Source: an uncultured SAR86 cluster bacterium (GTDB taxonomy: Bacteria > Pseudomonadota > Gammaproteobacteria > Magnimaribacterales > AG-339-G14). From it: a DNA stretch of 35,918 nucleotides. The stretch spans positions 1 to 35,918 of the forward strand of contig CABXSA010000008.1 in assembly GCA_902514765.1 (NCBI GenBank), written 5' to 3'. Shown here piece by piece: positions 16,266 to 24,574 of the stretch. The stretch's first letter is position 1; each line of letters starts with the position of its first letter. Position numbers and translations under genes: made by a program. The notes under the pieces were generated by a model that saw only the letters and a program-made list of their open reading frames with translations, was not told the origin of the DNA and made no database searches.

Positions 16266-17366
16266 TTAATTTTTAGCTGGTAAATCCTCTACTGGCCTTC
16301 CTTGTATAAAATCACTAATTATTTGTGCAAGCTCAGGACCAACCTCTTCTTGTACAAAATGACTTGCTCCTCCTAAAGTTATAACAGTTGGATTAGGAAT
16401 ACGTTCAAGGAAGTCAGCTTTCATAGTAAGAGTAATTCTTTCATTTTCTCCAAAAGCTACTAAGAAAGGTTTGTCCCATTTTTCATATACTTCTTTCCAT
16501 AGTTTTTCATTTTCTGGTAGTTGAGTTGGAATAAGATAAGGCCAAATATGAGCTCCTGCTTTATATGAACCTGAAGGATACGGAGCTTCATAAGCATAAG
16601 CTTCCTCTTTTGATAAATCTATCCTACCAAAATTTTCAATTATGCCGGTTATATTCATATCTTCTGCATAATATGAATAAGCTATCCAATTACTAAACAT
16701 CGAAATTCCTATAAAAGGGGAAGGATTTTCAACAGTTAGAGCATCTTTCGCTTTCGCCATTAACTCTTCAAAGGTAATTGGTCCAATCCACCAAACTCTT
16801 AACTGAACAAATTTTTCAAATAGCCATGCTGTTATGCCAGATCTAGCAACCATTCCGGTATTTGATACAACTACATGACTAAAACGATCGGGTAATTCCG
16901 CAACAACTCTTAAACCAACCAAACCTCCCCAGTCTTGACCAAAGAAAGTTGCATTTTGAAGATCGAGGTTTTCAACTAATTGCTTCATTACATCTACATG
17001 ATGTTTGTAAGAATAATCATATTTTGAAATAAACTTATCTGATTTACCAAAACCAACACAGTCTGGGACAATTACTCTGTGCCCTTGTGCAGTAAGTACA
17101 GGTATCATTTTTCTAAACAGATAACTCCATGCAGGTTCACCATGAAGAAGAAATATGGGATCAGCATCCCTCGGCCCTTCATCAAGATAGTGAATTCTCA
17201 ATCCATCAATCATCATGTAATTAGGTTTAAAAGGATAATCTTTCAGATTTTCAAATCTTTCATCAGGAGTTCTTAAAACACCCTCTTTAATTTCTTCACC
17301 ATTTAAATTAGCTAATAAGAAAAAATTTAAAATAAAAGCTATCAACAAATTCTGTACTAATTTCAT
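16266..17366 (-). CDS. Exported haloalkane dehalogenase-like hydrolase (HLD-I/DhlA type)
   Basis: A 366-residue protein with an N-terminal signal peptide (hydrophobic residues 7-19, cleavage near LNG), so probably periplasmic, followed by LRTPDERFENLKDYPFKP as in DhlA and its paralogue at 13120. Glu77 in HGEP, nucleophile Asp145 with Trp146 in QDWGG, and base His336 in ASHFVQEE are in place. The acid position reads GENER, so Glu309 stands where DhlA has Asp260. ATG 17366 is preferred over 17396: AAGGAT precedes it, it gives a clean signal peptide, and the predicted transcription start near 17393 leaves the longer form without a leader. Transcribed from a near-consensus promoter overlapped by a palindromic operator and facing a TetR gene. 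Confidence 0.78.
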   Translation of the reverse strand: MKLVQNLLIAFILNFFLLANLNGEEIKEGVLRTPDERFENLKDYPFKPNYMMIDGLRIHYLDEGPRDADPIFLLHGEPAWSYLFRKMIPVLTAQGHRVIVPDCVGFGKSDKFISKYDYSYKHHVDVMKQLVENLDLQNATFFGQDWGGLVGLRVVAELPDRFSHVVVSNTGMVARSGITAWLFEKFVQLRVWWIGPITFEELMAKAKDALTVENPSPFIGISMFSNWIAYSYYAEDMNITGIIENFGRIDLSKEEAYAYEAPYPSGSYKAGAHIWPYLIPTQLPENEKLWKEVYEKWDKPFLVAFGENERITLTMKADFLERIPNPTVITLGGASHFVQEEVGPELAQIISDFIQGRPVEDLPAKN

Positions 17367-17399
17367 ATTTTTTATATCCTTGCCATGATAGTTCAATTA

Positions 17400-17428
17400 A
17401 ATATAAAATATGACAGTATAACTGTCAA
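17400..17428 (-). promoter_or_regulatory. Sigma-70 promoter of the exported hydrolase
   Basis: Read on the minus strand, a perfect -35 box TTGACA (17428-17423), an exact 17-base spacer and a -10 box TATATT (17405-17400, one mismatch from consensus) point at ATG 17366. The transcription start is expected near 17393. This is the best promoter match in the window and it overlaps the palindrome at 17411-17427. Confidence 0.8.
17411..17427. promoter_or_regulatory. Palindromic operator, probable TetR-family binding site
   Basis: TGACAGT-ATA-ACTGTCA is a perfect 7-base inverted repeat with a 3-base centre, in the 69-base gap between the divergent TetR and hydrolase starts. It covers the spacer and most of the -35 box of the hydrolase promoter and lies just upstream of tetR, so one bound repressor could shut both. 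Size and symmetry fit a TetR dimer. I found no second exact copy in the other intergenic regions. Confidence 0.75.
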
Positions 17429-17435
17429 AACTTTT

Positions 17436-18008
17436 ATGAATAAACTTAAAATAGATGGACGAAAATTAAGAAGTGAATCTACTTCTGACCATATTTTAAA
17501 TACAGCCATTAAGATTGTAAGAAAAGGTGATATTGATATTTCCTTTGATTCAATTGCTAAAGAAGCGAAAATAGGTACTCGAACAATTTTTCGTCATTTC
17601 AAAGATCAAGAATCGCTTCTAGAAAGTTTAGATAAAAAACTTGCTCATGAATTTAAAACTTCTTTTTCATCCATAAATAGTAAAGATGATATAGAGGCTA
17701 GAATCAAAAACCTTTCTGCTGTTTTGATTAAGCTTTATAAAGAAAATCAGAATATTCTTAGATGGACACTTAAAAACGTTTGGAGAGATAAAACTTTAAG
17801 AAAAAATATGTTTTCTTGGAATCAAATCTTAAAAGATTTTGTTTATTCCATTCTTCCTGAGATTCAAGACAAAACTAAACCAGAGAGAGAAATAATATTT
17901 GAGTGTATTTCCTTTATTTTTTTCTTAAGACTAAATGTTATCCAAGGACTGAATGATAAACAGATAAATGAAATTTTTATCCTGAATACTAGAAAATATT
18001 TAACTTAA
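17436..18008 (+). CDS. TetR/AcrR-family transcriptional regulator
   Basis: A 190-residue regulator. The N-terminal DNA-binding domain (about 10-60) contains the TetR helix-turn-helix in FDSIAKEAKIGTRTIFRHFKDQESLL. The C-terminal helical part (about 65-190) would bind the inducer and dimerise, and it is not recognisable as a known subfamily. ATG 17436 gives the usual family length; an upstream in-frame start (17385) would run through the operator and is less likely. The divergent hydrolase promoter and the palindrome between the two genes suggest local repression of the hydrolase and self-regulation, lifted by a ligand that may be the hydrolase substrate. Confidence 0.88.
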   Translation: MNKLKIDGRKLRSESTSDHILNTAIKIVRKGDIDISFDSIAKEAKIGTRTIFRHFKDQESLLESLDKKLAHEFKTSFSSINSKDDIEARIKNLSAVLIKLYKENQNILRWTLKNVWRDKTLRKNMFSWNQILKDFVYSILPEIQDKTKPEREIIFECISFIFFLRLNVIQGLNDKQINEIFILNTRKYLT

Positions 18009-18013
18009 AAAAA

Positions 18014-18964
18014 CTAAGAGACTCTAGAAATATTTTCTATTATTTCATTTATTATTTCGGAAAATAACTCCTCAGGAATTTCATGCCCAACCCCTTCCAT
18101 AATAAACCTTTTTGAATCTTTAATTCCATTTGCTAATGCGATTCCATGGTCTATAGGTAAAATTGCATCTTCAGTTCCATGAATGACTAATGTTGGTATA
18201 TTAATCTCGCTTAGTCGATGAGATCTATCTGGGCTTGCCCCAACAGCTGCTCCGTGCAGTGAAAAAGGATTATTACCATGTTCCATAACAGGTTTTAATT
18301 TTTCTCTAAATTTTTCTTCATCAAATGGAAAACGTGATCCTGTCAATTGACGATAGATTTCAACAACGCCATTTTCTACTTTGCCTTTTAAATTAAAGAC
18401 AAAAGATTGTTTCATTGCATCTAACAAATCATTTGTTGGTCCAGATAATGATTCATTTTGGATGCCTGGAGATGTCATGATGGGAGTAATGCTTAAAACC
18501 TTTTCTGGATGATCTAAAGCAATTATCTGCGTAATCATTCCTCCCATTGAAGCTCCTATAATGTGTGCTTTTTGAATGTTTAAAAAATCCATCAAAGATA
18601 CGGCATCTTTTGCCATATCAGATAGATCATATTGAATAGACGAGTTGTTAAACTTAAATTTACCTTTATCATCAACTGCTAAACCAAAAATACTATTAAC
18701 GATCATTTTTAAAAGAAAATTTGGAAGTATCTTTAGAAATTTATTAAAAAATGGTTCTTTTCCAAACCAGGTAGATTTTCCTACGTCTCTATTATCAAAT
18801 CTCACAACATGGAAATTTTTCGATACTAGTTTGTCAATAAACTCTTGATCCCACTGCATACAATTTGCATTTGCTCCCATGATAAGCAGAATGGTTTCGT
18901 TCAAAGGATCACCATTCTCTTCAAACCATAGTTCTATATCGTTAACTTTAGCTATATCTCCCAT
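18014..18964 (-). CDS. Alpha/beta-fold serine hydrolase
   Basis: A 316-residue cytoplasmic hydrolase with a classical Ser-Asp-His triad: Ser139 in GASMGG, the Asp in HGTEDAILP (about 273) and the His in GVGHEIP (about 297). The oxyanion region LLIMGANANCMQW and the RFDNRDVGKS motif place it near the RdmC/aclacinomycin-methylesterase-like branch rather than the dehalogenases, which use Asp as nucleophile. Likely an esterase or lactonase; substrate unknown. GGGAG precedes ATG 18964. It is convergent with tetR (stops five bases apart) and follows the exported-protein gene at 18977 by 12 bases. Confidence 0.82.
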   Translation of the reverse strand: MGDIAKVNDIELWFEENGDPLNETILLIMGANANCMQWDQEFIDKLVSKNFHVVRFDNRDVGKSTWFGKEPFFNKFLKILPNFLLKMIVNSIFGLAVDDKGKFKFNNSSIQYDLSDMAKDAVSLMDFLNIQKAHIIGASMGGMITQIIALDHPEKVLSITPIMTSPGIQNESLSGPTNDLLDAMKQSFVFNLKGKVENGVVEIYRQLTGSRFPFDEEKFREKLKPVMEHGNNPFSLHGAAVGASPDRSHRLSEINIPTLVIHGTEDAILPIDHGIALANGIKDSKRFIMEGVGHEIPEELFSEIINEIIENISRVS

Positions 18965-18976
18965 TATTTACTCCCA

Positions 18977-19525
18977 TCAAATATTATTAAATTCCTTAAA
19001 TCTCTCTAATTTTATGTATGGTTCAATCCCATTTCCAGGCTTCCAATTACAAGTGTATGATTTAAATTTTTTTATATCATTTATAAAGATTTTATATCTG
19101 ACAATATCTCTAAGTTTCTTATTTACTAAGTTTTGTTTTAAATCTTCTTTAGAAATAAAACCTTCAAGATATTTTATTGATTGATAGTTCAATTTTTGTT
19201 CTAAATTATCAGATATCAAAGGTCTCTCAAGTATAAAATTTTTACAAAATTCTTTCAGGCCAATATCTTCATTTTTGTCTACTGACAACATATAAATGTA
19301 AAGTCTCTTCCTTTTTGCAGAAAACTTACAGATGAAAAAATTTTCAAATTTTTTATTATCTAAAGATGAAATCCGTTTTGATTTAAAAAAAGTGTTACAG
19401 TCATTTAAGCCTTTTTTAATCATTAGAGAATCGAAATTTTCTTTAGAATTTTTTAAAATTTCACTAAATGCTAAAGAGGATAAAAATAAAAAGGCAAAAA
19501 GCAATTTGAAAGCAGTTATATTCAA
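18977..19525 (-). CDS. Exported protein of unknown function
   Basis: A 182-residue lysine-rich protein with a signal peptide (MNITAFKLLFAFLFLSSLAFS, cleavage near residue 21). The mature part holds five cysteines (Cys43 in LNDCNTF, then FFICKF, LKEFCKNF and YTCNWKPG among the visible ones), suggesting disulfides. I do not recognise the family. The start codon is TTG 19525 and no ATG is available before residue 35. The signal peptide supports it, although no good ribosome binding site is seen. It precedes the serine hydrolase by 12 bases and is probably cotranscribed. Confidence 0.55.
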   Translation of the reverse strand: MNITAFKLLFAFLFLSSLAFSEILKNSKENFDSLMIKKGLNDCNTFFKSKRISSLDNKKFENFFICKFSAKRKRLYIYMLSVDKNEDIGLKEFCKNFILERPLISDNLEQKLNYQSIKYLEGFISKEDLKQNLVNKKLRDIVRYKIFINDIKKFKSYTCNWKPGNGIEPYIKLERFKEFNNI

Positions 19526-19584
19526 GGTATTTTAATTTTACATGTTTAATTATTATTTACTCTAAAAGAAAATATTATCGATAT

Positions 19585-21621
19585 ATGAAAGCACCTATAC
19601 CAAAAAAAATAAGAAAAATTTTAAAGAATCATAATGATCAAAGAGTAGATAATTATTATTGGCTTAGAGATGATTCTAGAAAAAATAAAGAAATTTTAAA
19701 TTATCTAAATCAAGAAAATAAATATTCTGATTATTGGTATAAAACTAACAAAGTAAATTCAAGAAAAATTTTTGAATACTATAAAAATACTTTGCCAAAA
19801 TTTGAAGAAAGTCTTAAAACTCAATTAAAAGCTTACAAATATTTTTCAACAGCATCTTTAACGCAAGAATATAGAAAATATTATCGAATTTTTAAAAAAA
19901 AGAAAAAACTTATTCTTGATGTAAATAAACTAGCTAAAAATAAAAAATATTACGATTTATCTTCTATTCATCCTTCTAGAGATCATAGGTTTATTGCATA
20001 CGGAGAGGATATAAATGGTAGAAGAGAATTCTCAATAATCATCAAGGACATAGATAAAAATAAAATTTTAGAAAGAAACTTATGTACATCAACTGGAAAT
20101 ATAATTTGGAATAAAGAATCTAACGGATATTTTTATCTTAAAAAAGATCCAAAAACTTTGATAACAAATTCTTTGTATTTCCATAGAATCGGTGAACAAG
20201 CAAAAAAGGATAAATTAATATACAAGGAGAGTGATAGGCAATTTAATTTAAGTATTTCACTTAGCAGAACAAAAAAGTATATTTTTTTACAAATTTCTAA
20301 AACTGAATCTAATGAAACGTGGTACCTCAATCTTGATAATGAAATTGATGGTCTTAAACTTTTTTATAAAAGAAAAAATAATCACTTGTATTATGTAGAT
20401 GACACTCCTGAAAATTTTTTTATTTTAAGCAATAGGAAAAATAAGAAAAATTTTGCTCTCTATAAGACAGATTTAAATACAACTAACGAAAATAACTGGA
20501 AAACTTATATTGCTCACAGAAAGGACGAACTTATTGAAGATTTTTTATGTTTTAAAGATTTTATTATTTTAGAAACTAGAAAAAATGGTTGTTCAAATTT
20601 AATTCAATTTAATAGAAAAAATAAAAGAAAGAAATATATTGATTTTAAAGATGAAGCTTTCACTGTCAGTCTGACTAATAATAATGACTATAAAAGAAAA
20701 GAATTTTCTTTTGCTTTTTCCAGTTTAAAAACTCCACCTTCTATTTTTGCTCAAGATCTGTATTCAGGAAAAAGGAAAAAACTTTGGAGTCAAAAGATAA
20801 ATAACCACAAGGAAAATGATTTCACAACGAAAAGAATATCAATTAGAGCGAGAGATGGAACAAAAGTTCCTATCTCTTTGATTCATAAAAAAGGTATTAA
20901 TTTAAAAAAAGCTCCTTTGTTACTGTATGGTTATGGATCTTATGGATTAGTTGTAGAGCCTTCATTTAAATTAACATTTATGCCGCTTATTCAAGATGGC
21001 TTTATATTTGCTATAGCTCATGTCCGCGGTGGTCAGGATTTGGGTAGAGATTGGTATGATCAGGGAAGGATGATGAATAAAATGAATACATTTTATGATT
21101 TTATTGATTGCACAAAAAAACTTTTAAAAAAAAATATTGGTAATAAAGATAAGACTTTTGCAATGGGGGGAAGTGCTGGAGGTCTTCTTATGGGAGCAAT
21201 AATAAATATAGAGCCGAAATTATATAAAGGTATAGTTTCAGCAGTTCCATTCGTTGATGTTTTAACGACTATGTCTGATGAAACCATTCCTCTAACTACT
21301 TTTGAGTACAAAGAATGGGGTAACCCAAATAATAAAAAAGAGTATTTTTATATGAAGAAATATTCCCCATATGACAATATTAATTTCAAATCGTATCCTT
21401 CAGTTTTAGTTACATCGAGTTTGTATGATTCTCAAGTACAGTATTTTGAGCCAGCAAAATATATTGCAAAACTAAGAGAATACTCAACTTCAAATAATCC
21501 AATACTTTTGAAGATGAATATGATCGGCGGACATGCTGGAAAAAGTGGAAGGCTCGCATCTCTTAGAGAGACTGCTGAAGAATTAGGATTTTTATCTTAT
21601 CTTTCTACAAAAGACTCTTAA
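19585..21621 (+). CDS. ptrB: Oligopeptidase B (S9A prolyl oligopeptidase family)
   Basis: Serine peptidase cleaving short peptides after Arg or Lys, normally cytoplasmic. An N-terminal beta-propeller region (about 70-400) covers a C-terminal alpha/beta hydrolase domain with Ser530 in GGSAGG, Asp615 in SLYDSQV and His650 in GGHAGKSGR. The segment ETIPLTTFEYKEWGNP is typical of oligopeptidase B. Length 678 against 686 in E. coli. No signal peptide. The propeller half is unusually rich in Lys, Asn and Ile, in line with the AT-rich genome. Its 3' end overlaps the convergent oxidase gene by 17 bases. Confidence 0.9.
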   Translation: MKAPIPKKIRKILKNHNDQRVDNYYWLRDDSRKNKEILNYLNQENKYSDYWYKTNKVNSRKIFEYYKNTLPKFEESLKTQLKAYKYFSTASLTQEYRKYYRIFKKKKKLILDVNKLAKNKKYYDLSSIHPSRDHRFIAYGEDINGRREFSIIIKDIDKNKILERNLCTSTGNIIWNKESNGYFYLKKDPKTLITNSLYFHRIGEQAKKDKLIYKESDRQFNLSISLSRTKKYIFLQISKTESNETWYLNLDNEIDGLKLFYKRKNNHLYYVDDTPENFFILSNRKNKKNFALYKTDLNTTNENNWKTYIAHRKDELIEDFLCFKDFIILETRKNGCSNLIQFNRKNKRKKYIDFKDEAFTVSLTNNNDYKRKEFSFAFSSLKTPPSIFAQDLYSGKRKKLWSQKINNHKENDFTTKRISIRARDGTKVPISLIHKKGINLKKAPLLLYGYGSYGLVVEPSFKLTFMPLIQDGFIFAIAHVRGGQDLGRDWYDQGRMMNKMNTFYDFIDCTKKLLKKNIGNKDKTFAMGGSAGGLLMGAIINIEPKLYKGIVSAVPFVDVLTTMSDETIPLTTFEYKEWGNPNNKKEYFYMKKYSPYDNINFKSYPSVLVTSSLYDSQVQYFEPAKYIAKLREYSTSNNPILLKMNMIGGHAGKSGRLASLRETAEELGFLSYLSTKDS

Positions 21622-22693
21622 CAAATTTTCCTATTGCAAGAGAGGATGTCAGGCCGGGGCTTTCAATACCTTGAAGATTAATTAGATTTTTAACGCCATG
21701 TTCTTTTGAAGCTTCGATACTAAAATCTCTCATAGATTCATCTGGTTTAGTTATCTTGGGCCTTATGCCTGTGTAATCAGGGTGTAATTTTTCTACATTT
21801 ACTTCTGGCCAATACTGTTTAATCGAATTAATAAATTTATCTTTTAATGACTCGTTAAAACTGTAGTCAATTTTATCCACAAACTCTACATCTGGCCCAA
21901 ATCTCATACTTCCTGCTAAATCAAAACCAACATGAATTCCTAGGCTATGTTTTCCAGATACTGGATAAATAAGATTAGAGAAAGGAGCTTTTCCTGAATA
22001 TTTAAAATAATGTCCTTTTGCATAATAATTTTTATAAATCTTATCTGTAGGAAAGTTTTCAATATTTTTCAAAGTAATCTCATTACTTAGGCCACTACAA
22101 TTAATAAGATATTTACTTTCGATAGCGAAGTGATCATCGCTTTTGCAATTTATTATGAATTTATTGTTCCTTTTTTTTGCTCCTATGAAAGAAGTCCTTA
22201 GAGATATTAAACCTCCATGATGTTGAATATCTCCTTCCAAAGCAGTTACGTATTCTGGAACATCTATAACTCCTGAATTAGGAGAATATAAAGCCTCATG
22301 AAATTTTAAACCAGGATTGGCTTCAAGTACTTTTTCTTTTTCTACTTTAACGAGATCAACATTATTTTTTTTTCCTTGAGTTAAAATTTTTTCTAAATTT
22401 GAAAGCTCTCTTTTATTAGTAGCGATAATATACTTGCCGTATCTTTTATGATTTATTTTTTTGTCACGAGCATACTCATAGATAAGGGCATTACCTTCAA
22501 TGCATAATTTAGTTTTTAAGAAGTTTCTAGGATAGTAAATTCCTGCATGGATAACTCCTGAATTTCTTGATGAAGTTACATCGCCGGCTCTTTCATTCTT
22601 TTCTAAAACTATTGTTTCTTTACCGGATTTACTAAGTTCACGAGCAATGCTGAGTCCAATCACTCCTCCGCCAACAACAACTACTTCAGTCAT
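21605..22693 (-). CDS. lhgO: FAD-dependent oxidoreductase, L-2-hydroxyglutarate oxidase-like
   Basis: A 362-residue member of the DAO/LhgO family, which oxidises L-2-hydroxyglutarate (or a similar 2-hydroxyacid) to the 2-oxoacid and passes electrons to FAD. The dinucleotide fold VVVGGGVIGLSIARELS starts at residue 4, followed by VLEKNERAGDVTSSRNSGVIHAGIYY, the LhgO signature. The C-terminal GIRPKI and QGIESPGLTSSLAIG close the FAD site. ATG 22693 overlaps the symporter stop by eight bases; ATG 22708, five codons upstream, is possible and neither has a clear ribosome binding site. Cotranscribed with the symporter and glutaredoxin. Close relatives act on other acids, so the substrate is tentative. 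Confidence 0.82.
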   Translation of the reverse strand: MTEVVVVGGGVIGLSIARELSKSGKETIVLEKNERAGDVTSSRNSGVIHAGIYYPRNFLKTKLCIEGNALIYEYARDKKINHKRYGKYIIATNKRELSNLEKILTQGKKNNVDLVKVEKEKVLEANPGLKFHEALYSPNSGVIDVPEYVTALEGDIQHHGGLISLRTSFIGAKKRNNKFIINCKSDDHFAIESKYLINCSGLSNEITLKNIENFPTDKIYKNYYAKGHYFKYSGKAPFSNLIYPVSGKHSLGIHVGFDLAGSMRFGPDVEFVDKIDYSFNESLKDKFINSIKQYWPEVNVEKLHPDYTGIRPKITKPDESMRDFSIEASKEHGVKNLINLQGIESPGLTSSLAIGKFVKSLL

Positions 22694-24326
22694 CAGACTT
22701 TTTTTCATAGGATGAAATTAAATTTCTCATTTCATCTCTTAAGAAAAATATTGCAATTAAATTTGGTAAGGTGCTTGCTGCAACGGTGATTAAAGCAAAA
22801 TTCCAAATAATTTCTGTATCTATATATCCACTACCTGCAATAAAAAAAGCAATAATGTATAGCACTCTATAATATATTATTGAGGATTCCCCAAACAAAT
22901 AGGCAGAGCAACGGTCTCCATAATAAGCCCAAGTTATAACCGTCGAAAAAGCAAAAAGAAGTAGCCCAATCGAAACAATATATTCTCCATAACTTCCAAA
23001 AAACCCTTTATTAAATGCTTTGCTTGTCAAAACTGCTGATTTCACTAAAGATTTACCAGTAAATTTAAAATCACCTTCTAATTCACTGTTATCAACATTT
23101 ATTATTCCAGAAAAAGGTACCCCATCTTTAAATACAATTACGTCTTCGGCAATAGATCTATTGTTAATAATAGTTACATTATTTTGAATTTTTCCAGAAA
23201 CAATATTTAATTCACCTGTAAACGTAGTCAGTGAAGAATCTTTCCCAGATAGAAAATCTAAAATTTTATTATTATCTTTTTTTTCTTCTAACTCTCCACT
23301 TAATATAAACATTGAAGTTCTTTCGAAATTGTTCATAAATTTTTCCGTCCAAACATTAGATGAAAGAATTACTAAGCCAGTTAATGTGCATATTATTATC
23401 GTGTCAATAAATGGTTCTAAAATAGAAACAAACCCTTCTTCAGCAGAATATTTAGTTCTTGAAGTAGCGTGGGCTATGGGAGCAGATCCTTGTCCTGCCT
23501 CATTGGAATATAATCCTCTGGCAACACCATATGTAAAAGCTAAAGAAAAAGAAGCTCCTAAGAAACCTCCTACAACAGATGTTCCCTCAAACACATCAAG
23601 AATGATCATCTTGAATGAGTCAGTAATATTATCGTAGTTAAATATCAAAACACTTAAGCCACCAATAAGGTAAATTAAAGCCATTAAAGGAACAATCGAT
23701 GCAGCAATTGTTGAGATTCTTTTTATACCGCCAATAATTACAAGGCTAACTAGTAAGCTCAATACAATAGATGTGATCAAGGGATTAACACCGAAGCTTG
23801 ATTCTATTGTGCTGGAAATATTATCAATTTGAGGCATATTTCCTGAGCCAAAAGTACTAATCAATAGAGAAAAAGCAAAAATTATTCCAAGCCATTTCAT
23901 ATTTAGACCTTTCTCCATGTATATCATTGGTCCGCCTGAAAGTTCGCCATGGTCATTTTTTTCTCTATAAGCATGGGATAAAGTAACTTCAACAAATTTT
24001 GTTGTCATTCCAAGAAAGGCTGTAATCCACATCCAAAATAATGCTGCTGGCCCACCAATGAAGATAGCCATTGCTACTCCACCTATATTTCCTGTTCCAA
24101 CTGTACCGGATAAAGCTGTACTTAAAGCTTGAAAAGGAGATGTCTGTCCTTCATTACCTTTGCCGGATGAAAATAAAATCTTCCATCCCCTTAAAAAGAA
24201 TTTAATTTGAGGAACTCCTAAATATATTGTAAAAAAGATACCAATAGAAAGGAGAAACAAGGGAAACCAGGTTGCACTACCGAAGTAGCTATCAACCAAA
24301 AGAATATAACTATTTAAGCTATCCAA
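22686..24326 (-). CDS. AGCS-family Na+:alanine/glycine symporter with a large extracytoplasmic insertion
   Basis: Inner-membrane carrier importing small amino acids with Na+. The family motifs GTVGTGNIGGVA (74-85), GGPAALFWMW, KFVEVTLSHAYRE and SNEAGQGSAPIAHA (274-287) are intact, with about eleven membrane helices. At 546 residues it is about 80-100 longer than usual. The extra length is one block, about 328-428, between helix IIICTLTGLVIL and the conserved SKAFNKGFFG...LLLFAFSTVITWAYYG, predicted to face the periplasm. The start is TTG 24326, directly after the glutaredoxin stop (TAA then TTG). No better start exists before the first helix, so translation is coupled. Confidence 0.9.
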   Translation of the reverse strand: MDSLNSYILLVDSYFGSATWFPLFLLSIGIFFTIYLGVPQIKFFLRGWKILFSSGKGNEGQTSPFQALSTALSGTVGTGNIGGVAMAIFIGGPAALFWMWITAFLGMTTKFVEVTLSHAYREKNDHGELSGGPMIYMEKGLNMKWLGIIFAFSLLISTFGSGNMPQIDNISSTIESSFGVNPLITSIVLSLLVSLVIIGGIKRISTIAASIVPLMALIYLIGGLSVLIFNYDNITDSFKMIILDVFEGTSVVGGFLGASFSLAFTYGVARGLYSNEAGQGSAPIAHATSRTKYSAEEGFVSILEPFIDTIIICTLTGLVILSSNVWTEKFMNNFERTSMFILSGELEEKKDNNKILDFLSGKDSSLTTFTGELNIVSGKIQNNVTIINNRSIAEDVIVFKDGVPFSGIINVDNSELEGDFKFTGKSLVKSAVLTSKAFNKGFFGSYGEYIVSIGLLLFAFSTVITWAYYGDRCSAYLFGESSIIYYRVLYIIAFFIAGSGYIDTEIIWNFALITVAASTLPNLIAIFFLRDEMRNLISSYEKKSDD

Positions 24327-24554
24327 TTATTCTTCAGATCTGACTTTTGCTTCAAATTCAGTATATCCACCAATTAATTCTCCATTAATTGTGATTTGCG
24401 GAAATGTTCTGGCAGTAGGAAATTTTTCAAACATCTGCTCTCTTGTAAAGTCAACATCGAGCATATATTTTTTAAATTCAAAACCCTTTTGTATGCATAG
24501 ATTTTCTGCTTTATCACAAAAAGGACATTGCGGTTTAGACCAAATTTCTATCAT
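24327..24554 (-). CDS. Glutaredoxin
   Basis: A 75-residue thioredoxin-fold protein with the dithiol motif CPFC (10-13), the cis-Pro segment TFPQITINGELIGGYTEF and the usual GSH-binding GG-Y. It reduces disulfides and glutathione-mixed disulfides with glutathione. GAGG lies six bases before ATG 24554. First gene of the set glutaredoxin-symporter-oxidase, and divergent from a membrane-protein gene with only 20 bases between the starts. It could equally be a NrdH-like electron donor, but no ribonucleotide reductase gene is nearby. Confidence 0.9.
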   Translation of the reverse strand: MIEIWSKPQCPFCDKAENLCIQKGFEFKKYMLDVDFTREQMFEKFPTARTFPQITINGELIGGYTEFEAKVRSEE

Positions 24555-24574
24555 AATAATCCTCTATTTATTCT

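Noticed and set aside
9500-19525. Accessory region as a genomic island or integrated element
   Set aside because: No integrase, transposase, tRNA or flanking direct repeat is visible and base composition looks like the rest; lineage-specific content is possible but transfer is not shown.
20661-20680. ACTGTCAGTCTGAC as a second TetR site
   Set aside because: It lies inside the oligopeptidase B coding sequence and shares only one half-site with the 17411-17427 palindrome.
23329-23637. Plus-strand open frame of 102 codons
   Set aside because: Antisense to conserved motifs of the AGCS symporter; a shadow frame.
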